Shown: positions 37,349-46,863 of the stretch, piece after piece
How positions within the stretch are numbered: position 1 is the stretch's first letter
How the letters are laid out: every line of letters starts with the position of its first letter
Assembly: GCF_003286125.1 (NCBI RefSeq)
Contig: NZ_QMED01000010.1
Location: 99,779 to 163,778 of the forward strand
Reading direction: 5' to 3'
DNA: 64,000 bases
Source of the DNA: Algibacillus agarilyticus
GTDB lineage: Bacteria; Pseudomonadota; Gammaproteobacteria; Enterobacterales; Alteromonadaceae
Notes under the pieces: model-generated
Seen by the model: only the letters and a program-made list of their open reading frames with translations
The model's database searches: none
Told to the model about the DNA's origin: nothing
Position numbers and translations under genes: made by a program

Positions 37349-39096
37349 TAAGCAGACTCAACCTGAGCTGCGGCTTTATCGAGATCAGCCATGTTTTCAA
37401 CTAACTTTAAGACTTCTTCTACCGATGTCTGCCCTTGCCTTGCATAATCTAATGCGGCAGCGGCTAAAGGCTTGTAATAAGGGCTCGCTTTGGCGTGCAT
37501 GGCAAAGGCTTCGGTATCATCCCGTTTTAACGCATTCATCATGGCTTCATCAAGCTCTAATAACTCAAACACCCCAATTCGACCTTTGTAGCCAATATAA
37601 TTACAACTTTGGCAGCCCTTACCTTGTTTAAATTCGATATCAGCTAGCTTTTCTTTAGCTAACCCCGTTAGCCAAATTTTCTCGTGTGGTTCAGGTTGAT
37701 AAGGTATTTGGCAGTTAACACATAATTTACGGATCAAGCGTTGAGCTATAATCGCTCTTAATGAGCTTGCCACTAAGTAACCAGGCGCATTCATATCAAT
37801 TAATCGAATTGCACTGCTAATCGCATCGTTCGTATGTAACGTAGATAGTACTAAATGACCGGTTAATGCACCGCGTAAACCGATTTCAACCGTTTCTTGA
37901 TCGCGCATTTCCCCCACCATGATGATATCAGGGTCTTGACGTAATGCCGTGCGTAGTACACTAGAAAAGGTTAAATCGATTTTTGCATTGATTTGCACTT
38001 GATTAATACGCGGTAAACGATATTCAACCGGATCTTCACAGGTAATAATTTTTTTGGACGATTGGTTCATTTCACTTAATGCACCATACAAAGAGGTCGT
38101 TTTACCCGACCCTGTCGGGCCTGTCACTAAAACCATACCATGCGGCCGACGAATCACATTTCTAAAGCGCTCGAGTATTTCAGTTGGCATACCCGTTTGG
38201 TCAAGCGTTAATACACCACCAGATTGATCTAACAATCGCATAACCACAGATTCACCATATTGAATAGGCATGGTTGAAAGCCTAACATCAATACTTTTAT
38301 TGCGAACTTTAATATTGCAGCGACCATCTTGTGGTAGGCGCTTTTCAGAAATATCGAGCCCAGACATCAACTTTAAGCGTAAAACTAATGCAGAGGCAAT
38401 GCGTGATTCATTTAGTATATTTTCTTGTAAAACACCGTCTACCCGCATGCGGATACGGAGCTTTCGTTCATCAGGCTCAATATGTATATCAGAGGCACGC
38501 GCTTGAACAGCATCTTCAAATATCGTATTCAGTAATTTGGCAACGGTGGCTTCTTCTTCATCTCCGTCATCAAATGTTAAAGCACCTAACTCGAAATCAG
38601 CAGAGGTGTCATATTCTTCTTCTAACTGAGAGGCAAACGATTCGATATCGGCAGTACGGCGATACATACCATCAAATGCTTCAAGTAGTTGACTTTCTCT
38701 GATCGCGGCCAGTTGAATTTCACGTGGCGCTAATAAAGGATATAACGCATCAAGAGCGCTTAAATCAGCCGGGTCACTCATACCAACCATAGCCGAAGCA
38801 TCATCCGCTTCAACCACAATGGCCCGGTATCGACGAGCTTGCACTTCGGGTAATAACTTAACCACATTGGGATCTAAGCGTTTTTGGCTTAAATCAACAA
38901 ACGGCACATTTAATTGCTGCGCTAAAAACGTTAATAATTGTTGCTCTGTGATCGCTCCACTTTCAATTAATGCCGCGCCGAGTTTACGACCCGTTTGCTT
39001 TTGCGCACTCAGCGCTGCCATTAATTGGGCTTCTGTTATGATCCGCTCGTCGACGAGCAAATCACCTAAACGCTTTTTAAGCTTTGGACGGATCAT
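37348..39096 (-). CDS. mshE: MSHA extension ATPase MshE with c-di-GMP-binding N-domain
   Basis: GspE/PilB-type hexameric ATPase driving pilus extension, 582 residues. The N-terminal MshEN domain has two 24-residue motifs starting RLGDLLVDERIITEAQL and KLGAALIESGAITEQQL; in Vibrio cholerae MshE this pair binds c-di-GMP. Walker A GPTGSGKTTSLYG near 326, Asp box, Walker B DIIMVGEMRDQET near 390, and His box GHLVLSTLHTNDA are present. A tetracysteine zinc motif (CVNCQIPYQP then CQSC) lies near 475-510. Pilus output is therefore expected to respond to c-di-GMP. Confidence 0.97.
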   Translation of the reverse strand: MIRPKLKKRLGDLLVDERIITEAQLMAALSAQKQTGRKLGAALIESGAITEQQLLTFLAQQLNVPFVDLSQKRLDPNVVKLLPEVQARRYRAIVVEADDASAMVGMSDPADLSALDALYPLLAPREIQLAAIRESQLLEAFDGMYRRTADIESFASQLEEEYDTSADFELGALTFDDGDEEEATVAKLLNTIFEDAVQARASDIHIEPDERKLRIRMRVDGVLQENILNESRIASALVLRLKLMSGLDISEKRLPQDGRCNIKVRNKSIDVRLSTMPIQYGESVVMRLLDQSGGVLTLDQTGMPTEILERFRNVIRRPHGMVLVTGPTGSGKTTSLYGALSEMNQSSKKIITCEDPVEYRLPRINQVQINAKIDLTFSSVLRTALRQDPDIIMVGEMRDQETVEIGLRGALTGHLVLSTLHTNDAISSAIRLIDMNAPGYLVASSLRAIIAQRLIRKLCVNCQIPYQPEPHEKIWLTGLAKEKLADIEFKQGKGCQSCNYIGYKGRIGVFELLELDEAMMNALKRDDTEAFAMHAKASPYYKPLAAAALDYARQGQTSVEEVLKLVENMADLDKAAAQVESA

Positions 39097-39100
39097 AAAA

Positions 39101-40333
39101 TTACTCTTCTATAGTGAGCTTGAGCTTTATAAATTCAAGGCTCGACTGGCTCAAACCGCCAACCGTTAACGCTTGTTTATAATGCTTATCGGCTTCTTTA
39201 GCTTTGCCTAATTTCTCGAACGCAATAGCAGCACCGAGCAACCACTGACCTTGCGGCTGATTATTTAATAATAACGCTTGCCAATTTTGTAACGCTAAAG
39301 ACCATTGCATGGTTTGCTGCGCGAGAGCGGCAGATAATTGATAATACTCAATCGCACGCTCTTGCGGCGTGTGGTTTAGTAACACATTAAGGGCTGAATG
39401 AGGCTGCTCAATTGAGAGCCAAACTCTGGCGGCCAATAAGCGATACCCTGTATGCTCAGGATAATTTTTTATACCTCGTTGTAATATATTTAATGCTTTT
39501 TGATGATTTTTTTCACCATAAAGCAACCCAACCCATTGCGCTCTGGCTTCGTGCAATGCTGGTTTAATGCTCAATGCTTTTTTATATTCAATTTCAGCTA
39601 AGCTGAAACGACCTCGGTTATAGGCCTCATTACCTTTATCTAAGGCTTTGCGTGCTAATTCATCCGCCGATTTTTCAGTCGGTCTCATGCTAAAAATTGG
39701 TTTAGCTATTACAGTGTCACTTGTTGAATCATCTGAATTAGTTGATTGATAACTCGACTCACCTTGCTTTGCTTCACTTGTTTCAGAGCGACTTGGTGAA
39801 TTAACTTCAATAATTTTTTTTGGTGGCTTGGCAGCAGGCACAATACTCGCAGAAGTTGTGTGGACAACAGGCTTTTTTTGAGGAGGAGATGTATTCAATG
39901 ATTGATTTTTAGCAACAGCTAAATCGTTAGAATTAGGAGAGGCTGCATCAACCTGATGCGTTGATTTATCGATATCGCCGATGGGTTCATGATCGAGGTT
40001 TTCATCATTTACCACATTAACAGCATTAAGGTCGGCAACGCTCTGATCTTTTTCACTCTCCTCTTTCACGCCTACATCAGCAACAGAAGTAACAAGCGGG
40101 TTTAATGTTTCTTCAATCGCATTAAAAGTCGTATTTTGATTGTCGTCATAAATACCCGCAACCCATAACGCAGCAAACAACGTTGCACCCGCTAATAGAA
40201 TATAAATGATCCGCGTGTAGTTTTTTTTAGCTGGAATATCAATGCGCTGATAAGAAAGCTCATCATCAGTTGGCTCGACAGGTTGATTTTTTTTACTATC
40301 GATATTTTGTAGCATTTGATTGATCACACTCAC
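39101..40333 (-). CDS. mshN: MSHA biogenesis protein MshN (TPR)
   Basis: Bitopic protein with a C-terminal TPR domain, 410 residues. I place the start at a GTG (40331-40333) giving MSVINQMLQNIDSKKN, because GGAG sits 9 nt upstream and the GTGA overlaps the mshM stop; the frame itself opens further upstream. A membrane helix (about 45-62) is followed by a low-complexity linker (about 65-225), then tandem TPRs with ALDKGNEAYNRGRFSLAEIEYKKAL. Probably a PilF/PilW-like assembly factor for the secretin or inner complex. Confidence 0.9.
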   Translation of the reverse strand: MSVINQMLQNIDSKKNQPVEPTDDELSYQRIDIPAKKNYTRIIYILLAGATLFAALWVAGIYDDNQNTTFNAIEETLNPLVTSVADVGVKEESEKDQSVADLNAVNVVNDENLDHEPIGDIDKSTHQVDAASPNSNDLAVAKNQSLNTSPPQKKPVVHTTSASIVPAAKPPKKIIEVNSPSRSETSEAKQGESSYQSTNSDDSTSDTVIAKPIFSMRPTEKSADELARKALDKGNEAYNRGRFSLAEIEYKKALSIKPALHEARAQWVGLLYGEKNHQKALNILQRGIKNYPEHTGYRLLAARVWLSIEQPHSALNVLLNHTPQERAIEYYQLSAALAQQTMQWSLALQNWQALLLNNQPQGQWLLGAAIAFEKLGKAKEADKHYKQALTVGGLSQSSLEFIKLKLTIEE

Positions 40334-41235
40334 GCTAACAAACTCCAAATAGAAACCATTAATATGAGCATAGCAGCCCCTCCCGCAATAATTGACCATT
40401 TAGGGATTTTTAACCACACGGGCAGCATGACATACTCAGTATCTTCAACGGCTTTTTTGGCATGGTCAGCTTTAACCGCTTGTAAGTTCTCGCCATAACA
40501 CAACATTAAACATTTATGCGCCAACGTATTAATAATCCGAGGAATCCCCCCCGAGGCACGATAAATAATAGCACTCACTTTCTCATCAAAAATAGGCATT
40601 CCTTTAAAGCCCGCAATCGATAATCGATGATTAATATAAGCCTGAACTTCGGTTTGATGTAAAACGCGTAATTTATAAGAAAACGTAATACGCTGTTTAA
40701 CTTGACGCAAACTCGGCTTAGCGAGTCGGCTATCTAACTCGGGTTGACCAAATAAAACCACTTGCAATAATTTTCGGCTTTCAGTTTCTAAATTAGTGAA
40801 TAAACGCAACGCTTCAATACTTTCTTCGGGTAGGGCTTGCGCTTCGTCCAACAATAAAACAACCGCTTTGCCTTGTTGGCTATAATCCATCACTTTTTGC
40901 TGGATCAGTTGGGTGATCTGTTGCTGACTCGTGTTTTCATCTAAACTCACCCCAAGTTCTTGGGCAACCGCAATGCTTAGCTCTTCTGGTTGTAAGTAAG
41001 GGTTAGGTATGTAAGCAAGCACAAACCCATCGGGTAATTCATTCATCAATTTACGACAAAGCAGGGTTTTACCGGTACCCACTTCACCGGTCACTTTAAT
41101 AAAGCCTTCACCGGTTTTTAAGGCCGTTAATAAAACCTGCAAAGCCTCATGATGCGAAGGTAAACCTAAAAAGAACTGCGTATTGGGTGTTAATGTAAAA
41201 GGTAACTCTTTTAAACCAAAATGGTACAAATACAT
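40330..41235 (-). CDS. mshM: MSHA AAA ATPase MshM (ExeA-like)
   Basis: ExeA/GspA-type AAA ATPase, 301 residues. Walker A GEVGTGKT at 50-57 and Walker B VVLLLDEAQALP near 124-135 are clear, and a C-terminal membrane helix (about 278-299) anchors it. ExeA-type ATPases help insert secretins through peptidoglycan, matching the neighbouring secretin gene mshL. N-terminal MYLYHFGLKELPFTLTPNT is the standard family opening. Confidence 0.95.
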   Translation of the reverse strand: MYLYHFGLKELPFTLTPNTQFFLGLPSHHEALQVLLTALKTGEGFIKVTGEVGTGKTLLCRKLMNELPDGFVLAYIPNPYLQPEELSIAVAQELGVSLDENTSQQQITQLIQQKVMDYSQQGKAVVLLLDEAQALPEESIEALRLFTNLETESRKLLQVVLFGQPELDSRLAKPSLRQVKQRITFSYKLRVLHQTEVQAYINHRLSIAGFKGMPIFDEKVSAIIYRASGGIPRIINTLAHKCLMLCYGENLQAVKADHAKKAVEDTEYVMLPVWLKIPKWSIIAGGAAMLILMVSIWSLLA

Positions 41236-41242
41236 AATCTTG

Positions 41243-42946
41243 TTATTCCTCGTACCATGACTGCAGCAAATCAGAAGAGCGTTTTAATTGCTCAGTCCAA
41301 GTACCCTCACCGACGACAATCGGCCGGATCATAATAACTAATTCTTTTTTACTTATTTTTTCAGATTTAGAGGTAAATAATTCACCTAACCAAGGCACAT
41401 CACCCAATAAAGGCACCTTAGACTCAATATCTTTACTTTGTGATTGCATTAGGCCACCAATCACCACAATCTCACCTGACTTAGCTCGAATGATCGTATC
41501 AGATTCACGCACCGTGCTTTGCGCTAAAGGCAGCTCAAAGCCTTGTTCATTTAAGGTGATCACTTTAGTTTGCTCGGCGGTTTCAATAACAGAAGGGTGA
41601 ACATGTAAAATAACACTGCCGTCTTCATCAATTTGCGGCGTAACATCGAGCGCTATACCCGAAAAAAACGGTTCCAATTGTATATTAGGCGAAGAGGTTG
41701 TAGCCGCGCCAGTAACGGTAGTCGTTGATACATCAGTCACAAAATACTCATCGGTACCCACTTTGATCACGGCTTTTTGATTATTAGATGCCGTTAAACG
41801 CGGGCTTGAGAGAACTTGCACATCACCTTGCGTTTCAAGCAAGTTGATCACACCGGCAAAGTCGCGGTTTAAAAACGTTAAATTAGCTTTACCGCCAATC
41901 GTACCGTTAATAACATTATTAACCGCACCACCTGCCGTCGAGAAAGTTAAATCCGTACTGCCTACATGCCCTAAAATAGATTGCCAATTAATACCTTGTT
42001 GATATTCATCTTCTAAACTGACTTCCACTAATTTAGCTTCTAAAATAACTTGTCTGTGAATATGCGTTTCAGTTTGGGCTAAAAAATCTCTAATAGTGCG
42101 TAAATCATCGGGGTAAGCACGTACAGTAACTAAACCCGAATGCGGGTTCACAATAATAGTGGCATTGCTACTGCCCCCCACTAAGTGCTCAAGAGACTCT
42201 TCTAATTCCTTCCAGAAATCATTTTTATTTTGCGTAACAATGGTTGTGCCTTTACCGCCACCAGAAAGACCGCTGTCACCACCCGAATTACCTTGTTGAC
42301 CGCCGCCACTAGCGCCGCCTAAATTTTGGCTACTGCCACCGCCATTACTGCTTGATCCACTACCGCTAGAATTGCCACTCCCACCGCCGGATTCACTATC
42401 TTCACTGATCCCACCCGATGTGATCGATGTCATTGAAACACCCATACGTTGCATCGACAAATAATCGACAGAAAAGGTTTCTGTGCGCACACCCGCCGGA
42501 TAAACTTGCAACAAGCGGCCTTTAAGCGCAATTTCATAGCCATACATGTTTTTGACCACATCGAGCACTTCAAGCAGCGTTACGCCTTTTAAATTTAAAC
42601 TAATATTACCTGAAACATCGGGGTGAATAGCCGCACTCATAGGGGTATCGAGCACTAAACTTTGAAAGAAAGCGCGAGCGTCAACCTCTTGAGCGTCCAT
42701 ATCAAAACGCATTTCTTCAATGATCTGAGTATTACTTTGCATAGGCGCAAACTCAGGCATAAGCTCTTGTGTAATATGAGCAGGAATAGCCGCCGATGCA
42801 TCTTGGCTTTTCGTTTTAGGTTCGCTTTCAAACGCATCAACAACATCAGAGTTTAAGCCGGTTATACGGCAGCCTGCTAGTAGCACAAAAAATGTCACGC
42901 AGATAAAAGGATTAATTGGCATTCGATTCTTTTTTAATGTCAGCAT
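41243..42946 (-). CDS. mshL: MSHA outer-membrane secretin MshL
   Basis: Outer-membrane secretin for pilus passage, 567 residues. Lipoprotein signal with lipobox LLAGC (C26). I keep the ATG at 42946 since the KKNR n-region belongs to the signal peptide; it overlaps mshK by 35 nt, and an ATG at 42922 is possible. N-terminal STN/N0-like domain (about 75-150), a Gly/Ser/Asn-rich insert (about 178-232), an N1-like domain, then the GspD C-domain with VLSSPRLTASNNQKAVIKVG and the VPLLGDVPWLGELFTSK secretin signature near 510. Confidence 0.95.
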   Translation of the reverse strand: MLTLKKNRMPINPFICVTFFVLLAGCRITGLNSDVVDAFESEPKTKSQDASAAIPAHITQELMPEFAPMQSNTQIIEEMRFDMDAQEVDARAFFQSLVLDTPMSAAIHPDVSGNISLNLKGVTLLEVLDVVKNMYGYEIALKGRLLQVYPAGVRTETFSVDYLSMQRMGVSMTSITSGGISEDSESGGGSGNSSGSGSSSNGGGSSQNLGGASGGGQQGNSGGDSGLSGGGKGTTIVTQNKNDFWKELEESLEHLVGGSSNATIIVNPHSGLVTVRAYPDDLRTIRDFLAQTETHIHRQVILEAKLVEVSLEDEYQQGINWQSILGHVGSTDLTFSTAGGAVNNVINGTIGGKANLTFLNRDFAGVINLLETQGDVQVLSSPRLTASNNQKAVIKVGTDEYFVTDVSTTTVTGAATTSSPNIQLEPFFSGIALDVTPQIDEDGSVILHVHPSVIETAEQTKVITLNEQGFELPLAQSTVRESDTIIRAKSGEIVVIGGLMQSQSKDIESKVPLLGDVPWLGELFTSKSEKISKKELVIMIRPIVVGEGTWTEQLKRSSDLLQSWYEE

Positions 42947-43259
42947 TATTTAAACTCAATACTCTGGTTTTACCTTGGCTATTTAATTTTACTAAGCCAA
43001 AATCAATTTTTTCTATTATCGTAGAAGCGCTTATCCTTTGCCCTTCACTATATACTTGACCATTTATGATGGCATTACGGCCAAACGCTGAAATATTAAT
43101 CGCTTGCAACACCCATGATGTTGGAGCAACCGTTGATGTTGCACGCTCACTTAACGTGTAGCCTACTTTTGGCTGGGTTGGGTCGGTCTTTAATGGCTTG
43201 ATCGCTGCTGATAGCGCAAGTGATAAAAAGGTTAATAAAGTCAGTAAGATAATTTTCAT
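42912..43259 (-). CDS. mshK: MSHA biogenesis protein MshK (PilP-like)
   Basis: Short exported protein, 115 residues, with a signal peptide (MKIILLTLLTFLSLALSA). The mature part begins LKTDPTQP and has AINISAFGRNAIINGQVYSEGQRI, a beta-strand pattern like the HR domain of PilP/GspC. It likely connects the inner complex (MshI/J) to the secretin MshL. Start overlaps the mshJ stop by four bases. Confidence 0.9.
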   Translation of the reverse strand: MKIILLTLLTFLSLALSAAIKPLKTDPTQPKVGYTLSERATSTVAPTSWVLQAINISAFGRNAIINGQVYSEGQRISASTIIEKIDFGLVKLNSQGKTRVLSLNNADIKKESNAN

Positions 43260-43906
43260 AAACCCATAAACTCTTTTTCTAAGCTTAACGCATAGATAGC
43301 AATCGTTAATTCTGCCTCTGGATGTTGATTGACTTTGAAATTAAAGTCTTTCCAGCGTAACTGCCAAGGCAATTGCTCAGTCTTCGCTAAAAACTGATAT
43401 AAATCTGTATAATTGCCCATTAATTTAAGCGATATACCATGCCTAAAAACATTAGCCTGCACATCCGTTTCAACTATCGGTAATAGCGCTTCTGGCTCAA
43501 GTGAATCAAATTTAAGAACCGTAATGCCTTTCATTTGACTTAAAATATCATTCACAACTGTAGCCATCGTATTCGCCTGCACTAACTTGGCAGACCCCTT
43601 AGCTAATTGTTTTTGCGCCTTTTCAAGTTTAGCATTTAGCGTGACTATTTTTTGTTGCAACGATATATTAGGGTCAGTTGATAGATGTTTTCTATATTGA
43701 GAACTCACCGCCAGCAAGCTATTTTGCTCTATCGTTTTTTCACTAATCGATTTTTCAAGTTTGTCAGTCGCAAGCCACATGGGCTCTAAAATATTAAAAA
43801 GACCAACAAAAAACACCAATACAACACCTGAAGCTAATGTGAGTACTTTTTCACGCTGACTTAACGTTTGATACTTATCATTTAAGCTTAGCCATATTTT
43901 TTTCAT
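43256..43906 (-). CDS. mshJ: MSHA biogenesis protein MshJ (PilO-like)
   Basis: Bitopic inner-membrane protein, 216 residues, with one helix at about 24-41, a coiled coil (about 45-115) and a ferredoxin-like domain with LMGNYTDLYQFLAKTEQLPW, the PilO/GspM pattern. Works with the PilN-like and PilM-like neighbours as the alignment subcomplex of the pilus. ATGA overlap with the preceding gene. Confidence 0.92.
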   Translation of the reverse strand: MKKIWLSLNDKYQTLSQREKVLTLASGVVLVFFVGLFNILEPMWLATDKLEKSISEKTIEQNSLLAVSSQYRKHLSTDPNISLQQKIVTLNAKLEKAQKQLAKGSAKLVQANTMATVVNDILSQMKGITVLKFDSLEPEALLPIVETDVQANVFRHGISLKLMGNYTDLYQFLAKTEQLPWQLRWKDFNFKVNQHPEAELTIAIYALSLEKEFMGL

Positions 43907-44526
43907 CGCACACCTCGCTCAGCCGCAGGTTGCAAGCTCGACGATTGACTTGTAGCCACTTCAAATAACGTATACGTTTTATCACCATTTACTGACATTG
44001 TCAGTTTATTCAACGGCTTACCATTAAAGTAACTTGATTGGCTTATCGCATTAATCCATTTTGGTAAGGCTTCAGGCGTACGAGTGCCTCCTCTAATCAA
44101 AATATCATCGGGTGTGTATTTAACTGTCGTTAACCAAACATCTTGGTGTGCATAATGCGCTAAGTCATACATCAACGCGGCGTAACCTTTTGCATTCAGG
44201 GTATCACTTCCACTAATTGCCCTAACTAACATGCGTTTATTTTTTATTTCATTCTCAAGCATTTCCGCTTTTTTAACTAAAACCGGATCAAAACCATGTG
44301 ATAAGGCTTGCTCTTTTAACTGTTCTGATTCTACTTTTTGCGCCTCAAGTGTACTTGATAAAGTCGCTTCTAATTCTGTTTTCAATTGTAAATCGTACCC
44401 AGTAAATAAATACAAAGCGCCCATCACAACTAACGAAGTCAGCCAAGCATAAACCACCACTTTTAAACTCAGCGGATCAGCTTTAGGCTTAAACTCATCT
44501 AAATATAAATTAATGCTCGCTTTCAC
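43903..44526 (-). CDS. PilN-like MSHA alignment protein
   Basis: 207-residue bitopic protein: a short cytoplasmic segment with INLYLDEFKPK (the PilN motif that binds PilM-like proteins), a membrane helix at about 26-44, a coiled coil, and a ferredoxin-like domain with LAHYAHQDVWLTTVKYT. In V. cholerae this corresponds to the gene between mshI and mshJ, sometimes named mshI2. Overlaps mshI by 17 nt. Function by analogy with PilN. Confidence 0.9.
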   Translation of the reverse strand: MKASINLYLDEFKPKADPLSLKVVVYAWLTSLVVMGALYLFTGYDLQLKTELEATLSSTLEAQKVESEQLKEQALSHGFDPVLVKKAEMLENEIKNKRMLVRAISGSDTLNAKGYAALMYDLAHYAHQDVWLTTVKYTPDDILIRGGTRTPEALPKWINAISQSSYFNGKPLNKLTMSVNGDKTYTLFEVATSQSSSLQPAAERGVR

Positions 44527-45460
44527 TGATCACCTTTTTACGCTCGGTTAACGCAATCGCACTAGCCGCTAAGTAACCATATTCATCCATTTCAGCCGTT
44601 AATGATTGGGCTAACCACGTTTTTAACGGTAAAACAGGAATAGGGAAATTCATTCCCACTTTTTCAATCAACAAGGCTTCATTTTTATTTGGCACGGCAA
44701 AGTAAACACGTTTAACCGGAGCTTGTCGCAACTGACTTTCAAAATAATCTAAAGAGCGTTGAATCTCCAAGCTGATATTATCGGCAGCACCATTATTAAT
44801 TTCGAGCTCAGCAAATTGATAAAGCTTGTTATAACCTCGCACACGGCGAAAAAAGAACACTTGCCCCTGCTTAATAATTTGCAGCAATAACTCTTCATCT
44901 TTTTGTTGTGTTAATAATAAAACCGCATCATCACTCTGCTCGAAGCTATTAATATAAGCGAGCTCTTCAACGGTGATTTGCTTTATATCGATATTTTTTT
45001 GCGTAAACGCGTGTATAAGTCGAGTTAAAATGACTTTTTTGGCAGCCACTAAATTGACTTTGTTTTGACCAAACGGCTGAGCAGGTACATCAAAAAATTC
45101 AATCGCCATGTCTTCTAGATTACCTTGGATGTAATCTTTAGCAGAGTACTTTAATGCTGTGGCTAAATCAGCATCATCAACATCCGGTTTATCAACCGCA
45201 ACTAAATTATAATGATGGCTGGCAATAATAACGTTGGCATTTGCATCTTTAATTGCATGCTTTTGTAATAACTGGGTCAAATCAGAATCAAACTGTTGCG
45301 GATCAGACAACTCAATAAAATCAAAAATAGTTGGCAGATCTTCATTAACCGGATAATTAACAAGATAGATAGCTTGGTTGGTAAGCAATACGCCTACTTC
45401 ATTTTTAGCGATTTTTTGCTTTTTAAATCGATTCACTAACTTATCAAGAATAGGATGCAT
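44510..45460 (-). CDS. mshI: MSHA biogenesis protein MshI (PilM-like)
   Basis: Cytoplasmic actin-fold PilM-like protein, 316 residues, first gene of the minus-strand MSHA operon. The start MHPILDKLVNRFKKQ is amphipathic and basic. Family segments ALKYSAKDYIQGNLEDMAIEFFDVP and ITVEELAYINSFEQSDDAVLLL are visible. It should bind the cytoplasmic INLYLDEF tail of the PilN-like neighbour. The operon promoter must lie in the 410-nt gap upstream. Confidence 0.93.
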   Translation of the reverse strand: MHPILDKLVNRFKKQKIAKNEVGVLLTNQAIYLVNYPVNEDLPTIFDFIELSDPQQFDSDLTQLLQKHAIKDANANVIIASHHYNLVAVDKPDVDDADLATALKYSAKDYIQGNLEDMAIEFFDVPAQPFGQNKVNLVAAKKVILTRLIHAFTQKNIDIKQITVEELAYINSFEQSDDAVLLLTQQKDEELLLQIIKQGQVFFFRRVRGYNKLYQFAELEINNGAADNISLEIQRSLDYFESQLRQAPVKRVYFAVPNKNEALLIEKVGMNFPIPVLPLKTWLAQSLTAEMDEYGYLAASAIALTERKKVISESEH

Positions 45461-45870
45461 TTATTAAAATCTTATTATTATCATCTAAAATTAAGGTCTA
45501 ATATTTTGAGTTAATGGTTTGTGTGTTGCTGAATCATAGAATTAAAAACGATCGACGCTAACGTTAAATATAGTCTTCTCGCTCAGGTTTTATGGTTCAT
45601 TGTCAGCGCTTACTCGCCCCAATCACATAATAGAGCATATGCTCATGGGGTCTCGAAGCCTGACGGCTTCCCCTAAAACCCGATCGCTTTGACTATAAAA
45701 CGCCCACAAACCCCATCACTTCATACTTTATCAATTTTTACGCGCATATCGATATATCAATTCTAGTCGAATACTCGGATGTATGAACTTAGTTCAAATA
45801 AAACTAACAAAAGAAACCCTTTTATAGCATTATTGACCATATTCTATTAGTTTCCAAGCGTTTACCTCTA
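45461..45870. promoter_or_regulatory. 410-nt gap upstream of mshI with palindrome and hairpin
   Basis: No gene seen. A 12-nt palindrome GAGCATATGCTC lies at 45633-45644. A perfect hairpin GAAGCC-TGAC-GGCTTC at 45655-45670 is flanked by GGGG (45647-45650) and CCC (45671-45673) that can extend the stem past an internal bulge. The flanks are AT-rich. The region should carry the promoter for the msh operon on the minus strand and one for the PLP-enzyme gene on the plus strand. Confidence 0.5.
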
Positions 45871-46854
45871 TTGCTTTCGTTTAATTTACCCAGTCCCTTA
45901 AATCAGCTTGTTATCGCAGCGGCGGCCAAACAAAAAATAAAATTGTGGGTCAAGCGTGATGATTTAATTCACCCTGCGATTTCAGGCAACAAATGGCGAA
46001 AATTACAAGGTTATTTACAACACGAAAAACCTCAACGAATAGTGAGTTTTGGCGGGGCTTACAGTAACCATTTACATGCGCTTGCTACTTTATGTCATGC
46101 ACATCAAATTAATTTACATTTAATTATTAGAGGCGAAGCTCAACATGCCAACAATACCACCTTAAGTCAGTTACAAAAATTAAATGCGCAATTACAATTT
46201 GTAGACCGAATGACTTACCGAAAACGACATGAGCAAGCTTATTTAAATGAGCTAGCCACTTTACACCCGAACAGTTTAATTATACCCGAAGGTGGTTTTG
46301 GCCCTAAAGGTGCTGCGGGCTTATCGACCTTAGTGCAAGAAATAACAGATAACACACACCCAGATATAATATGTTGCCCCGTAGGTTCAGGCACCACGTT
46401 AGCCGGTATTAGCAATGCACTTGGTCAACAAAACAGCTGTGAGCTATTGGGGTTTAGCGCGATCAAAAAAGGGGAATATTTAATTGAGCAAATCAAACAG
46501 CTGCAAACAGGTTCAGCTCAACACTTTACATTGAATTTAGAATATCACTTTGGTGGGTTCGCAAAAACAACACCGGCGTTAATTCATTTTTGCCTCGAAT
46601 TTTATCAACAACATGGCATGTTGTTAGATCCCGTTTATACCGGCAAAGCGATGTGGGGCTTACTTAAGTTAATTGAAACCAAACAAATTGCACCCAACAG
46701 CCAAATAGTTTTCATACACACAGGTGGCTTACAAGGGTGGCTTGGCATGTTAGAACGCAACCTAGTACCAGCTGAACATATCAAAAAGCTCAACCAAGCC
46801 CTCATTGAAAACCGAGTTATCGCCAAGCCGTTTGAAACTAAAGAAACAAGCTAA
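45871..46854 (+). CDS. PLP-dependent ACC deaminase / D-cysteine desulfhydrase family enzyme
   Basis: Fold-type II PLP enzyme, 327 residues. The Schiff-base lysine is K41 in SGNKWRKL, and the FGGAYSNHLHAL substrate-binding segment (about 60-71) and PVGSGTTLAG phosphate loop (about 171-180) follow. Family members either split ACC or D-cysteine; the sequence alone does not decide, though D-cysteine desulfhydrase is more usual in gammaproteobacteria. No ATG precedes the conserved start, so a TTG at 45871 is taken. It is opposite in strand to the MSHA genes and sits between mshI and the csrD/mshH-like gene; its 3' end is 9 nt from that gene's end. Confidence 0.88.
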   Translation: MLSFNLPSPLNQLVIAAAAKQKIKLWVKRDDLIHPAISGNKWRKLQGYLQHEKPQRIVSFGGAYSNHLHALATLCHAHQINLHLIIRGEAQHANNTTLSQLQKLNAQLQFVDRMTYRKRHEQAYLNELATLHPNSLIIPEGGFGPKGAAGLSTLVQEITDNTHPDIICCPVGSGTTLAGISNALGQQNSCELLGFSAIKKGEYLIEQIKQLQTGSAQHFTLNLEYHFGGFAKTTPALIHFCLEFYQQHGMLLDPVYTGKAMWGLLKLIETKQIAPNSQIVFIHTGGLQGWLGMLERNLVPAEHIKKLNQALIENRVIAKPFETKETS

Positions 46855-46863
46855 ATAAACGAG

